A DNA stretch of 64,000 bases from Ignavibacteria bacterium (lineage in GTDB: Bacteria; Bacteroidota; Ignavibacteria; Kapaibacteriales; UBA2268), in assembly GCA_031261605.1 (NCBI GenBank), contig JAISJI010000006.1:1-64000 (forward strand), written 5' to 3'. Shown here piece by piece: positions 21,601 through 27,350 of the stretch. Within the stretch, counting starts at the first letter, position 1, and every line of letters starts with the position of its first letter. The translations under genes were made by a program, and so were the position numbers. The notes below the pieces were generated by a model, which worked only from the letters and a program-made list of their open reading frames with translations, was not told where the DNA came from and did no database searches.

Positions 21601-22458
21601 CTGATAACATTTATACCAGATGCTGACTATGTATTAGGCAGAGCATTAGTAAATGGCAAACAAGTTCCGACTTACAATAATACTTACACATTGGTAGTAA
21701 CAGAAGACGCTGTGGTAACGGCAGAATTCAGAAAGATTATCAATGAGGTAACTATTACAGCGACATCTGGAGCAAATGGAACAATCAGCCCAATAGGTGA
21801 TGTAATCGTTACGATTGGTTCAGATAAGTTATTTACATTCACACCAAATGCAGGTTATGAAGTAGAGGAAGTGTTAGTAGATGGCGTAAAAGCAACATTC
21901 ACAGGTAACACATACGAATTTACGAATATACAAACAGACCACACAATACACGTATCATTCAAAGCATTACCAACATTTGAAATTACAGCACTAGCCGGAC
22001 CAAATGGAACAATAACTCCAAGCGGCGTTCTTATTGTTCCACAAGGTGGTAATCAGTTATTTGTATTTACTCCAGCAAACCAATACTTAGTAGAACATGT
22101 ATCTATAAATGGAGTTGTACTTCAAGAAAATGAATATCCAAATAACCAATATGAGTTTACGAATGTTCAAGCAGATGCATTGATATATGTAACATTTATA
22201 TTTGATGTGGGTATTGAAGATGTAGAAAATTCACTCATATCAGTTCATCCAAATCCAACAAGTGGTTCAGTAATGTTATCACACGAAGGAATAGAGATAG
22301 ACCGCTTAGAAGTATTGAACTTAACAGGTTCATTAGTGCTTGAATTTACAAACGTTACAGATGAAATTGATTTATCAAAATTGCCAAACGGCACATACAC
22401 ATTACGCTTCCATACAAAGGCAGGTGTTGAAACACACCGCATAGTAAAAGTTAACTAA
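6664..22458 (+). CDS. Giant secreted modular adhesin-like protein (choice-of-anchor J/MAM-like modules, InlB-B repeats, GLUG motifs, T9SS type A sorting domain)
   Basis: Single 5264-aa ORF. Signal peptide (LLMLIALLFALAYPSGYAQ). Repeated 'xPYxxxF...DWMITPPLNLDPxKxYxLxYK' modules. Repeated 'GPNGTxTPxG...FTITPDAGYxIxSLTVNGxxV...YTLSNVxxxTxVxVTF'. C-terminus 'VENSLISVHPNPTSGSVMLSHEG...LPNGTYTLRFHTKAGVETHRIVKVN' typical of T9SS sorting domains. Confidence 0.9.
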   Translation: MIKNYYKNVSSLLGNNKHLLMLIALLFALAYPSGYAQTVSVFPYQPAFTGTTQYAPLTTADWTYADVNQDGYTWGYGGYNDARCQASQPNTGTHNDWLISPGLELIAGRSYQVSYYVQTGAATGYNNAKMDVRIGTDMATTAMATSTIIDSVRSIIGGSAVQHIVTFVCPATGTYYLGFWANNTTAGGSNYISISSLEISIEGYGIPFFENFDGAAMPYDWSNTVDPATPCLNNTWALDNGKMCGSPSASFTCNAIDAYLFTPGLPLEAGEDYTLTFDYYKNTSTLTGCNLIVKIGTAPTIAAQTTTLQTIVVSNTTSETATIAISVPANGTYYISFFDYTRPQGQLMGAIKLYLDNVSIINEAANIPVVTLPYIQPFATGAALNDFAVVPDFTAGEPYWQYGGIMPGAQSVMVNRQLSAADAWLFTPAFALEAGKTYKVSCEIAGSPLSTENFRIALGNGRQISRMTDTLFEEAYMNLSGIPQTVSLTFTPVVSGNAVVGFNCWSPISTGTGVMILDNIVIEEYSYPTVSLPFHDEFSSHSLDGAAAGQWTDIDGGNAVFGGMFNKWIINSDVPTFFANSQLPNTVLDDWLISPAMTFEAGKTYIVKFGVNALSNIAEFSVTFGKGITEDDQTGIIADMVTFEPNKTPYDTRAYAFEVPTTDNYHIGFHIDHQFTTTSAATSIAYIMSVVDIYELEGEDCPYSNDFATQARFDEFSTIPATGNWRFLWLATDQLASYTFIQTSPSTPASLTTPGLKMYPGQYTVSFQVITNACDLGSRLEVSIADNPDFISITPILADTLLAPSSNAVLSYTFDVYNAGTYYINFARSMNNQGTSTFTSIVQMKIDDILIERYVVPPTPLPYSNQLTTVDQFNSLLRIPVTDGSYSQEPCWMYGNPMQAATANAALCQANNATNMTWTADAWLITPEFNFEASSNYAVRFKAWTGNTAMANLEVKLGTSDAPSSFTTMIHDLGYYTLGNLNGRNSAAAKHSYLLPAGLNGLRRVGFHCYSPSVVQNGTAIIDDIEVTYAYHITTTVTGGQLNTAADVVVATGEGFVITFTPTPGNVLLSVTVNDIDVQVNEFDTEFAVNNVAGPTNVVITMGLPVITCGADLPYYYGFDNADPSNTAGAEWAEWTTLNLAAGGQPGYEQHGMFSGADSTLGCYGAGNYDFDAWAFSPSFNFDPTKFYMVDYANRNQQTLFSECWEVFLCTSPTPAGAIQSLGAWGNQSGSGFPNDHWFPHAQHIISPSYLEPGECYYIGFHFLLNATLPTLNDGTITAAGHGMYIDSFGVAEVTIYQVTASVNGGNGTITPTYAEVAEGDDIEFTITPNYGYEIGSLTVNGTDVSPLPTGTTYTLSNVMAQTEVVATFQALPSAYCGGTGTQSDPYLICDILGMTELATFVGAGNSTVGMYYKLVANLNYGGTPNIYTPIGSSSTLAFKGHFDGDGHKISGINIMSTLSNRAAFGYVAAGATITNLHIVDYLINTTAASSGGMAGINYGTITNCSATGDIHCGIDASNAGGFVGQNLGTISNCFANVNVSAGMNCGGFVGNVNDGSITNCYSTGNVLGDMIMVGGFCGLTSSTISNCYSIGNVDATNIMFGIGGCVGYVNPPFGQYIGSADNCYSLNTAYTTPGGGVAMNAGQMQNPAFVITLNNGQTPEVWILDSNYINNGYPILSWQANSGNTPNCPDGKDVPYFYDFTDATEFDTQYTKLGTTTWARNTSSIAGNPVAQISWGFPTDENLLITPPFNLDPTKNYVLKYKLGKSSSAYDEAVGSYIGSVNDASIITSGTRLDSTSMVGQSGYVADYAGIYNWIQIETIIPSTAIDPDACNYIAFHRYYTNGLYVYVDDIMLYEEGVTTDPIVTLSTTGNGSVEVIEPAGATSPYTVDFGAPTTLTLTPTAGNIITSIIVNGNAVAIPSIFGCNFTIGAVLEDTEIDITFEPIPAYDAPYFYDFTNVAHFEEYTKIDVNGDGRNWADSLYGSAPAGAGRVGINFDAASSTLSNPLDWMITPPLNLDPALSYILQYKYARSNSYAEELIVVAGNGNTVVDMAAGTVLNDHTVFPAANVFGTASVTISGAMINPSGYTYIGFQHQSPGWNYYVYVDDIEVIEAIPTTVTLIVGPNGTATNAGVNNVSVGTSFTTVITPDAGYIIESITIDGVAQNPLTVSVKGGTWTSPAIQSSTTIEITFTEVPSYTPPYSYNFENVAHFDEYTTIDVNGDGRNWVDSLYIGAPAGAGRVGINFDAASSTLSNPQDWMITPPLNLDPAVSYILQYKYAKSTTSAEQLIVVAGNGNTVADMAAGTVLNDHTVFPGSNVFGTASVTISGAMINPSGYTYIGFQHQSPGWNFYVYVDDIEITESLPTTVELIVGPNGTATNTGVNDVAIGTSFTTVITPDAGYIIESITIDGVAQNPLTVSVQGGTWTSPVIQGPTIVEITFSPIPAYTLPYYFGWEDGDVVSNGSAYTYFFTEWTFVDGPGVNPWGRYNFLATPDEHFAGIQYNDPFANDDWMISPGIYLAPLPAKQIEISYSWITSDEYLGNQEEWDFTIGNSTAIASHTVLHSFDTINQVWQKMTFILDPSYYATAGNYFFGWHSKSNMVILTGIDSFSVKYIDITYQVTASINGVGGTITPTDTTVIEGEDVIFTITPDAGYELNALTVNGTSVIPLPTGTTYTLSNVMAQTIVVATFAQSGPCTGLNVPFYENFTTFADFEAWTVVNNDGGMTWDWATPTYTPGQPGQTYAYLTTPGALCYGDYEPPDGPGTNDDILISPAICLDDAETYELKYSYFTRNQYALNVKLCVYLMDGTAILEQLAEHIIASSQSGPIWWNNTVTLDGTIMTAPGAYSIGFRSFNTTNPLGNVVVDSISLIMISSTQYQVTASVDGIGGTITPTDIIVDEGDDVIFTITPDAGYELASLTVNSTPVIPLPTGTTWTLSNVQEDMDVVVTFGSSAACPGGKDVPYFYDFADGTEFTNEWTRNTGTTWALYTIGGTQAARSVDNAIYPTNHLVTPPFALDPAKNYVLKYKIGKNYTSATYMERLELYIGTTADETIIDTNQNGILLRTDTMISNTLGVGGAISAAGDGWIQIEQTISGSLVNGNGCTYFAFHSLYGGAYYYVIVDDVMLFEEGTDAPHTVTLVTTGNGTAEIVIPAGATSPYTVDFGEPTTLTLTPTAGNVITSITVNGNTVPIPSPFGCNFTIGAVMQDITLAVAFGAAPSYPIPYAFFWEDGDAVSNGNAANHFAQWARFHSSFNAAGVPIDSNWHRYQLATDNYTARAYYYIASNNAATAEMWMVTPPLEVVKSGNDYIVKFSYRSYSTGTSYRENMKIYISDGITADDTLALIVNVVDNITLTTTDWVKAVAVIPDAAIPASGNYHIAFKYYKLAQQPYSSYGFYVDSLEVIESSGNVNVTASVSGGNGTITPTDTTIVGGTNLLFTITPNVGYVISTISVNGVDLSPLPLSFKGGTWNMSSINVATNVVVTFEPIPSYDVPYFFGFADADAQALLPVPVATAAAHFDEYTIFQHATVTYRWTNNTTALAGNPVASLSYVPQTDANYMITPPLNLDPTKTYILRYKVGKSSTSYNEHIISYIGSVNNATILSATPIAESFLPSTTGYVTSAAQNFVLVEADIPQAAINPTGPSFIGFNRVYVNGLTTYIDDIEVIEAIPTTVTLTVGPNGTATNAGMNNVAIGTSFTTVITPDAGYIIESITIDGVAQNPLTVSTKGGTWTSPVIQGPTTIEIAFVGVPVYDIPYLYDFTDAAHFDEYTVYPHPTATYRWLRNTTVFPSNPIGYITYNAALNENYMITPPLNLDPTKNYILKYKLGKSSSTYTEVIRSYIGLANNASILAAPQITETSLPGNAGLGANPWVQVEVSIPQSGINPTGPSFIGFNRDYNMYNLYIDDIEITEALPTTVTLTVGPNGTATNLGVNDVAIGTSFTTVITPDDGYIIESILIDGVPESPLTVSAKGGTWTLPNVQVPTIVEITFTEVQPYPVPYYFGWEDLDAVSNGDAEAHFADAWTVRDFAGSTTWIRYNDGGNYTARIQYTSPPYNNDWMMTPPIQLDPTKMYKISYSYKTGSMAETFDVKFGTSTSDTTTYTNLVTHADYQNATWAKEILTIPSSAIPANGMYYVAFKMYTPGNRYYVYIDSVLIEEAIPTTVTLTVGPNGTATNLGVNDVVIGGSFSTMITPDGGYAVSSISVDGVELDPLPISAKGGVYTYTNVQGPTTIDITFEALPVYEVPYYFGWEDDDALALDPPSATATAHFTDDWTRWNGTGSNHWIRSGSGTAYYAYISYNNPSNDWMITPPIHLEPTKLYSLSYSWKTAGAYGGHNEMWDVTMGTSNAIAGQDVILQSFDIINQTWQKEVIDLNPADYTTEGSYFFGWHAMSIDVYNISIDSVSIEEVPTAVITATTNTGDGIDPIGVTVVKAGLDVTYIFTTPTSPCHTAVVDSVFVDDVLIQNPGTEYTFTNIAAGSHTIHVVFARVAYTINASSGANGLISPAGISTVYCGDNATYNFVPNSGYTVARIIVDGNSIAYTGTNYTFINVTANHTINVEFEVSTVQLTVTATAGANGTISPIGTFPVSVGSSVDFTITPYPTYEIDQLRVNGVVQPIASDATTYTLSNIVSNMTVNVTFKKIVYQVNVTYGPNGSVTPSGIIEVPQGDNLMLALSPATNYRVLSITKDGITVPESDYANNYYQVVNVQSAVAIHVLFAPIEYTITASAIGGGAITPSGTFAAIKDEVITFTISSADPSKEFVRLLVNDISVPVYNNTYELIVEGNTTLVAEFATKRFTINAAADGGGVINPDGNILVEYGNSAIFTFGPLPGYVFDKLLVDDIETSSNGVSYTFTDVESNHTILALFKIFVGNTYVISAATDGNGIINPVGDIVISEGGSQTFTFTPNFGYQLEGVFIDDDLVITPNNMYEFNNVMSNHTIFVKFAPNMYKIDIDEDVANGRIDPNGIYTLPYNANQLITFIPDADYVLGRALVNGKQVPTYNNTYTLVVTEDAVVTAEFRKIINEVTITATSGANGTISPIGDVIVTIGSDKLFTFTPNAGYEVEEVLVDGVKATFTGNTYEFTNIQTDHTIHVSFKALPTFEITALAGPNGTITPSGVLIVPQGGNQLFVFTPANQYLVEHVSINGVVLQENEYPNNQYEFTNVQADALIYVTFIFDVGIEDVENSLISVHPNPTSGSVMLSHEGIEIDRLEVLNLTGSLVLEFTNVTDEIDLSKLPNGTYTLRFHTKAGVETHRIVKVN
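12490..13984 (+). repeat. Two tandem ~747-bp (249 codon) near-identical repeat units inside the giant ORF
   Basis: gcacactttg at 12541 and 13288; ccgacaac at 13006 and 13753. Both offsets are 747 bp, with long identical stretches between (e.g. gcagcttcttctactttgtcgaatccac). Confidence 0.9.
19890..22205 (+). repeat. Tandem array of ~10 InlB-B-type repeats (about 75-80 aa each) at the C-terminal end of the giant protein
   Basis: Successive units begin TAVITATTNTG, AYTINASSGANG, VQLTVTATAGANG, VYQVNVTYGPNG, EYTITASAIGGG, RFTINAAADGGG, TYVISAATDGNG, MYKIDIDEDVANG, NEVTITATSGANG, TFEITALAGPNG. Confidence 0.85.
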
Positions 22459-22497
22459 TAGTTCATAGAACTACGTTAACACAACACGACGTCAAAA

Positions 22498-22531
22498 GGG
22501 CTACTTCATTAATTTGAGGTAGCCCTTTTTG
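22498..22531 (+). terminator. Rho-independent terminator after the giant ORF
   Basis: GGGCTACTTCA-ttaatt-TGAGGTAGCCC followed by TTTTTG; 11-bp stem with one G-U pair. Confidence 0.85.
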
Positions 22532-22561
22532 TTTGTTAATAGTTAGGAGAAAATGATGCTT

Positions 22562-23209
22562 TTATTGGTCGATGCAGTTTTTGATAGTGGTTAGGATGTT
22601 GGCAGTTTCTCTAATGGGATTGGTAGCATTAAGGATACTTCCAGAGATAGCGATACCAGAAACGCCGGTGGAAAGGACATTAGGTATATCATCATTTGTA
22701 ATTCCGCCGATAGCAACTATTGGTAGGAATATGCCGTTAAGTATAAGTTTGGAGAGAATTTGCTTATATCCTTGCACGCCAAGTATTTGGCTTAGATTTT
22801 TTTTTGTGTGAGTGAAGCGGAATGGTCCTAAACCGATGTAATCAATACCTAATAGATTAAGAGCGACAATGTCGTTGAATGTATTTGCAGTTCCCCCGAT
22901 AATTTTATCGTTGAGTATTAGTCGGGCTTTGTCTGGTGGCATATCCATTTTTCCGAGATGGACTCCATCAGCATTGATTTCATTGGCGATTTCTACGTGG
23001 TCGTCGATAATGAATGTTGCATCGTATTGCTTGCATAGCGTTTGTAATTCAGACGCAGTGTCAAGTATTGAATTGTATTCCATTTCTTTTGGGCGGAATT
23101 GTATCCATTTGCATCCGCCATCAAGAGCCAACTTAGCACCATCAATATGGGAATATTTTTGTGTAGGATTTGTAATAAATTGTAGGCGAAATTTTTCTAA
23201 GTCAATCAT
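22562..23209 (-). CDS. thiE: Thiamine phosphate synthase (ThiE-like)
   Basis: LQFITNP, WIQFRPKE, FIIDDHVEIANEINADGVHLGKMDMP, YIGLGPFRFTHTK, PIVAIGGI. Confidence 0.85.
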   Translation of the reverse strand: MIDLEKFRLQFITNPTQKYSHIDGAKLALDGGCKWIQFRPKEMEYNSILDTASELQTLCKQYDATFIIDDHVEIANEINADGVHLGKMDMPPDKARLILNDKIIGGTANTFNDIVALNLLGIDYIGLGPFRFTHTKKNLSQILGVQGYKQILSKLILNGIFLPIVAIGGITNDDIPNVLSTGVSGIAISGSILNATNPIRETANILTTIKNCIDQ

Positions 23210-23357
23210 TTCAATTAAATTTAATTAAATTTAATGTTAATAAACACAAACATAATGATAACTCAATAATTATCCAAATGAATAAGTATAAATAAAAAGT
23301 GAGAAAAAAATATTATATTGCAGGTAATTAATACATACATATTATAAAAGGTTAAAA

Positions 23358-23981
23358 ATGAAAAAATACTTATTGGTTTTGTCTATGTTGGTTATTACTT
23401 CATCCTCGCTATTTGCACAAGATAATTATCCGTTTAGTTTAGGAGTAAGTGCGTCTGTAGGTGCGATAGGAACAAACACATCGCATACTCCACGGGGTAT
23501 AGGTAACGTGATAGATTTTTTTGACAGCTGGAATGCAGCAGCAGTTGGCTATTTGCCTATGGCAGATGATTCGAGGACTGGAGTATTTATTGAAATTGGT
23601 ATAACGAATGCCGCTTGGGGAATGAAACTAGATACATTTGGTTTCAAAGGATACATCAACCAGAGGTTATTTACAGTATCTCCAATTTTAATGATGTCTG
23701 GCTTTACATTTGGAATAGATTTTGGCTTTGCCGAAAAGTATACCATAAAAGAAGATTTTAGTTTGGAGTATATGCCGTATCAGAACGACTTAAACGCTTC
23801 TATACGAATAGGTTATATGCAGCCACTTTACACAACTTCATTTGGGACGCTGAATGTGCATGGCAATTTCACGTATTCGGTAACAAGCCCAACATATTAT
23901 GGCGATTATGATTATACTCCACTAACACTCAATATCGGATTGAATTATTTGATTTCTCTCGGATATGATGAAGGATATTAA
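23358..23981 (+). CDS. Exported outer-membrane beta-barrel-like protein
   Basis: Signal peptide MKKYLLVLSMLVITSSSLFAQ; glycine/aromatic-rich alternating strands. Confidence 0.55.
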   Translation: MKKYLLVLSMLVITSSSLFAQDNYPFSLGVSASVGAIGTNTSHTPRGIGNVIDFFDSWNAAAVGYLPMADDSRTGVFIEIGITNAAWGMKLDTFGFKGYINQRLFTVSPILMMSGFTFGIDFGFAEKYTIKEDFSLEYMPYQNDLNASIRIGYMQPLYTTSFGTLNVHGNFTYSVTSPTYYGDYDYTPLTLNIGLNYLISLGYDEGY

Positions 23982-24003
23982 TTTGTTAGTGTGTGCGAGG
24001 AAT

Positions 24004-24747
24004 TTATTCAAATCCTTGATAACCCTTTTCTTCTAATTCTAAGGCGAGGGATTTATCTCCGGAGCGAACGATTTTTCCTTTGTAAAGTATATGCACAAAA
24101 TCAGGGACAATGTAATCCAATAATCGCTGGTAGTGAGTGATTATTATATAGGCATTGTCCTTGTTTTTTAAGGCGTTTACGCCATCTGCAACGATACGTA
24201 AGCTGTCTATATCAAGTCCGGAATCGGTTTCATCAAGGATAGCGAGTTTTGGTTCTAACATTGCCATTTGGAATATTTCGTTGCGTTTCTTTTCTCCACC
24301 GGAGAATCCTTCATTGACGGAACGATTGAGAAATTTATCTGCAATTTGGACGATTTTTGTCCTTTCTGCAAGCATTTCGCGGAAATCCAGAGCATCTATT
24401 GTGTCAAGCCCTTGGTGTTTGCGTCTTTCATTGACGGCTGTTTTGATGAATGTAAGATTGGATACTCCGGGTATTTCTAATGGATATTGGAATGCGAGGA
24501 AGAGTCCTTCTCTTGAGCGAATTTCTGGTGGCATAGCCAAGAGGTCTTTCCCCATAAATTCAACACTACCGGAAGTCACATAGTATTCGGGTTTTCCTGA
24601 TAGGACAGCAGCGAGTGTGCTTTTACCTGCACCATTAGGTCCCATAATAGCGTGAATTTCGCCGGCATTAACTTCGAGATTAACTCCTTGTAATATCTCG
24701 GTGTTATTTATTTTTGCGTGTAAGTTATTTATTTTTATTAATGGCAT
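24004..24747 (-). CDS. sufC: Fe-S cluster assembly ATPase SufC
   Basis: GPNGAGKSTLAAVLSGKPEY, FLAFQYPLEIPGV, GFSGGEKKRNEIFQMAMLEPKLAILDETDSGLDID, ITHYQRLLDYI. Confidence 0.95.
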   Translation of the reverse strand: MPLIKINNLHAKINNTEILQGVNLEVNAGEIHAIMGPNGAGKSTLAAVLSGKPEYYVTSGSVEFMGKDLLAMPPEIRSREGLFLAFQYPLEIPGVSNLTFIKTAVNERRKHQGLDTIDALDFREMLAERTKIVQIADKFLNRSVNEGFSGGEKKRNEIFQMAMLEPKLAILDETDSGLDIDSLRIVADGVNALKNKDNAYIIITHYQRLLDYIVPDFVHILYKGKIVRSGDKSLALELEEKGYQGFE

Positions 24748-24759
24748 AAGTTATTGATA

Positions 24760-26283
24760 TTAAGATAGTAAGCAATTTCCAGTCATTTCTGCTGGTATTT
24801 TGATATTCATATCGGTAAGTATAGTCGGTGCAACATCAGCTAAGCGACCATTTTTTACATTGTTATACTTTTTATCGTTGCTAATAAAGATGCACGGAAC
24901 AGGATTAAGCGAGTGAGCAGTATTCGGGCTGCCGTCATCATTTATTGCGTGGTCTGCATTTCCGTGGTCTGCAATTAGAAGGACGTCGTAATCGTTGCTC
25001 AAGGCGGTTTCCACCACAGATTTGACGCAATTATCAATTACCTCAACTGCTTGTAAAATAGCGTCTTTTACTCCAGTATGACCGACCATATCGCCATTAG
25101 CGAAGTTTAATATAACCAAGTCAAATTTCTTTTTATTTAGTTCGGCGAGCAGAGCATCACGCACTAAGTAGGCACTCATCTCTGGTTGCAAATCGTAAGT
25201 AGCGACTTTTGGTGAGTTAATTAGAATGCGCTCCTCACCATCAAAAACATCCTCTCTCCCACCATTTGTAAAGAATGTAACGTGGGCATATTTCTCTGTT
25301 TCGGCTATGCGTAATTGCTTTAAGCCGTTATTTGAAATGACTTGTCCGATTGTATTTACAATTTCGTCCTCTCTATATAGCGGATAGACATTTTTGAAAT
25401 GCTCGTCATAGGGTGTCATTGTATAGTAGTGCAGTGGGATGGTGTGCATATCAAATTCCGGCATATCTTGTTGAGTTAGCACGGTAGTAATTTCGCGTAA
25501 TCGGTCTTTGCGGAAGTTGAAGCAAATAACTACATCGTCTGGCTTGATGACTCCAATTGGTTTATCATCCTTAACAATAACGGTTGGCTTAATAAATTCA
25601 TCGGTTATCTCATTAGCGTAAGAATTTTTAATAGCGGTAACAGGATTTATCTCTTTAATGCCAACTCCATTGACCATCAAATCGTATCCTTGCTTTACTC
25701 GCTCCCATCGTTTATCTCTGTCCATAGTGTAGTAGCGACCACATACAGAAGCAACTTGTGCATTTGTTGGCTTAATGTTATCTACCAACTGCTGCATAAA
25801 GTTTTCGCCACTTCGTGGGTCAGTGTCTCTGCCATCCATAAGAGCGTGGATGAATACGTTTTGCAAATTATAATCTTTTGTTATTTCGCATAGTTTGTAG
25901 AGGTGCTTCTCGGAAGAATGGACACCGCCATCGGATACAAGTCCTATGAAATGGATTGCTTTGCCATTGGTCTTGGCGTATTCCATTGCATCTACAAGGT
26001 TTTTGTTATGTTGTATTTTATTTTCTCGGCATTCAATATTTATTTTCACAAGGTCTTGGTAAATGACGCGTCCAGCACCAATATTGAGGTGTCCTACTTC
26101 GGAGTTGCCCATTTGTCCATCAGGCAAGCCGACATCTTCGCCGCAAGCCATTAGTTGTGAGTTGGGGTAAGTTTTAAGTAAATGTTTGAAGTAAGTTGTA
26201 TTGCCGTTATAGATGAGGTCATCTGCTTTTTTATCGCCAATACCCCAGCCGTCCAATATCATCAGTAAGAATTTCTTTTGCAT
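24760..26283 (-). CDS. gpmI: 2,3-bisphosphoglycerate-independent phosphoglycerate mutase
   Basis: [58 protein letters not shown]. Confidence 0.95.
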   Translation of the reverse strand: MQKKFLLMILDGWGIGDKKADDLIYNGNTTYFKHLLKTYPNSQLMACGEDVGLPDGQMGNSEVGHLNIGAGRVIYQDLVKINIECRENKIQHNKNLVDAMEYAKTNGKAIHFIGLVSDGGVHSSEKHLYKLCEITKDYNLQNVFIHALMDGRDTDPRSGENFMQQLVDNIKPTNAQVASVCGRYYTMDRDKRWERVKQGYDLMVNGVGIKEINPVTAIKNSYANEITDEFIKPTVIVKDDKPIGVIKPDDVVICFNFRKDRLREITTVLTQQDMPEFDMHTIPLHYYTMTPYDEHFKNVYPLYREDEIVNTIGQVISNNGLKQLRIAETEKYAHVTFFTNGGREDVFDGEERILINSPKVATYDLQPEMSAYLVRDALLAELNKKKFDLVILNFANGDMVGHTGVKDAILQAVEVIDNCVKSVVETALSNDYDVLLIADHGNADHAINDDGSPNTAHSLNPVPCIFISNDKKYNNVKNGRLADVAPTILTDMNIKIPAEMTGNCLLS

Positions 26284-26399
26284 AGTTTTTTTTGTTATTT
26301 GGTCGTATTACATATACAAAGATACGAAATTTACGGCACATTATAATAATGTCGCAATAATTTCGTATTTTTACGCTTTAATATTTTTTATGGAATTAA

Positions 26400-26567
26400 A
26401 TGGAACAAAGGGTTATGCTGTTTGCAAAGGAATATAACTCGCTAAAGGTGATTACGCTTTTCTACAATTTGCTTTTTAATCAGCGGTTGAGCGGTATGGA
26501 GACCTGCTACAAGTTTTTGGAATATAAGATGGACAGATGGCGTTATTGCTATTTGGACGTTGATTAA
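26400..26567 (+). CDS. Candidate 55-aa small protein, not in the supplied ORF track
   Basis: Reading by eye: ATG GAA CAA AGG GTT ... GAC GTT GAT TAA = MEQRVMLFAKEYNSLKVITLFYNLLFNQRLSGMETCYKFLEYKMDRWRYCYLDVD. Confidence 0.3.
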   Translation: MEQRVMLFAKEYNSLKVITLFYNLLFNQRLSGMETCYKFLEYKMDRWRYCYLDVD

Positions 26568-26611
26568 ATACCGTTTTGTGAATTCATATTTATGTATTAA
26601 TGCTATTTGTA

Positions 26612-27334
26612 ATGAAAAAAATATTTCTATATGCAACAATCATTTTTTTTGCGACCGCTTTGTGTGCGTCAGCCGCTGTATTCCAAAGTGTAGAGCAGCG
26701 AACGACCTACTACAAGGAGAGATATAAGGCGTTGTGTGCCAATGAGAAGATAACGGATAACTTTGGTAATGGCTTTGATTCGCTATATGGCACGCGAAAT
26801 ATGCGGACAATCTTGTATGGTATAGCATATCGTGGTGGTGCAAATAATTTCTATAATAAGTATGAAAAGCGCGACAACCAAAATCCATTGACGGACGAAG
26901 CATTGCAAAATCTATGTAATGAAGGATTTGATATGGCTGTCTATTTGTATGGAAAGAATTTTAATGCTGCAAAGAAAGTTGCGATAAGTGGAACGGATAC
27001 TCTGCATTATATACAAAATTCCGGTATGAGCAGAACCACACAGCGAGAGATAATGGATATGGTAAAGCAACGAATTGATAATCCAGATGCTGGTCCGCTG
27101 TATTTTCATTGCTGGAATGGCTGGCATCAATCGGGCTATGTATCGGCAATTATTTTAATGCAGTTCTGCGACTTTACTAAAGAGCAGGCAAGAGAGTATT
27201 GGGAAATGAATACAGACGGTGCATATAAGAAATTTGACAATGTAAAGAAAATGTTAAGTAATTTCACACCATTTGCTGATTTGAAGATAGACGATGAGAC
27301 GCAAGAGATGATTTGCCCGTGCCTGAAAAAATAA
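26612..27334 (+). CDS. Exported dual-specificity/tyrosine-phosphatase-like protein with atypical P-loop (HCWNGWHQSG)
   Basis: Signal peptide MKKIFLYATIIFFATALCASA from the second ATG; HCxxGxxRSG-like loop with Arg replaced by Gln. Confidence 0.6.
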   Translation: MKKIFLYATIIFFATALCASAAVFQSVEQRTTYYKERYKALCANEKITDNFGNGFDSLYGTRNMRTILYGIAYRGGANNFYNKYEKRDNQNPLTDEALQNLCNEGFDMAVYLYGKNFNAAKKVAISGTDTLHYIQNSGMSRTTQREIMDMVKQRIDNPDAGPLYFHCWNGWHQSGYVSAIILMQFCDFTKEQAREYWEMNTDGAYKKFDNVKKMLSNFTPFADLKIDDETQEMICPCLKK

Positions 27335-27350
27335 TTGAACAATACACACT

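Noticed and set aside
23210-23357. Possible TPP riboswitch upstream of thiE
   Set aside because: The thiE leader side is very AT-rich and I could not find THI-box-like conserved elements (e.g. CUGAGA) on the relevant strand.
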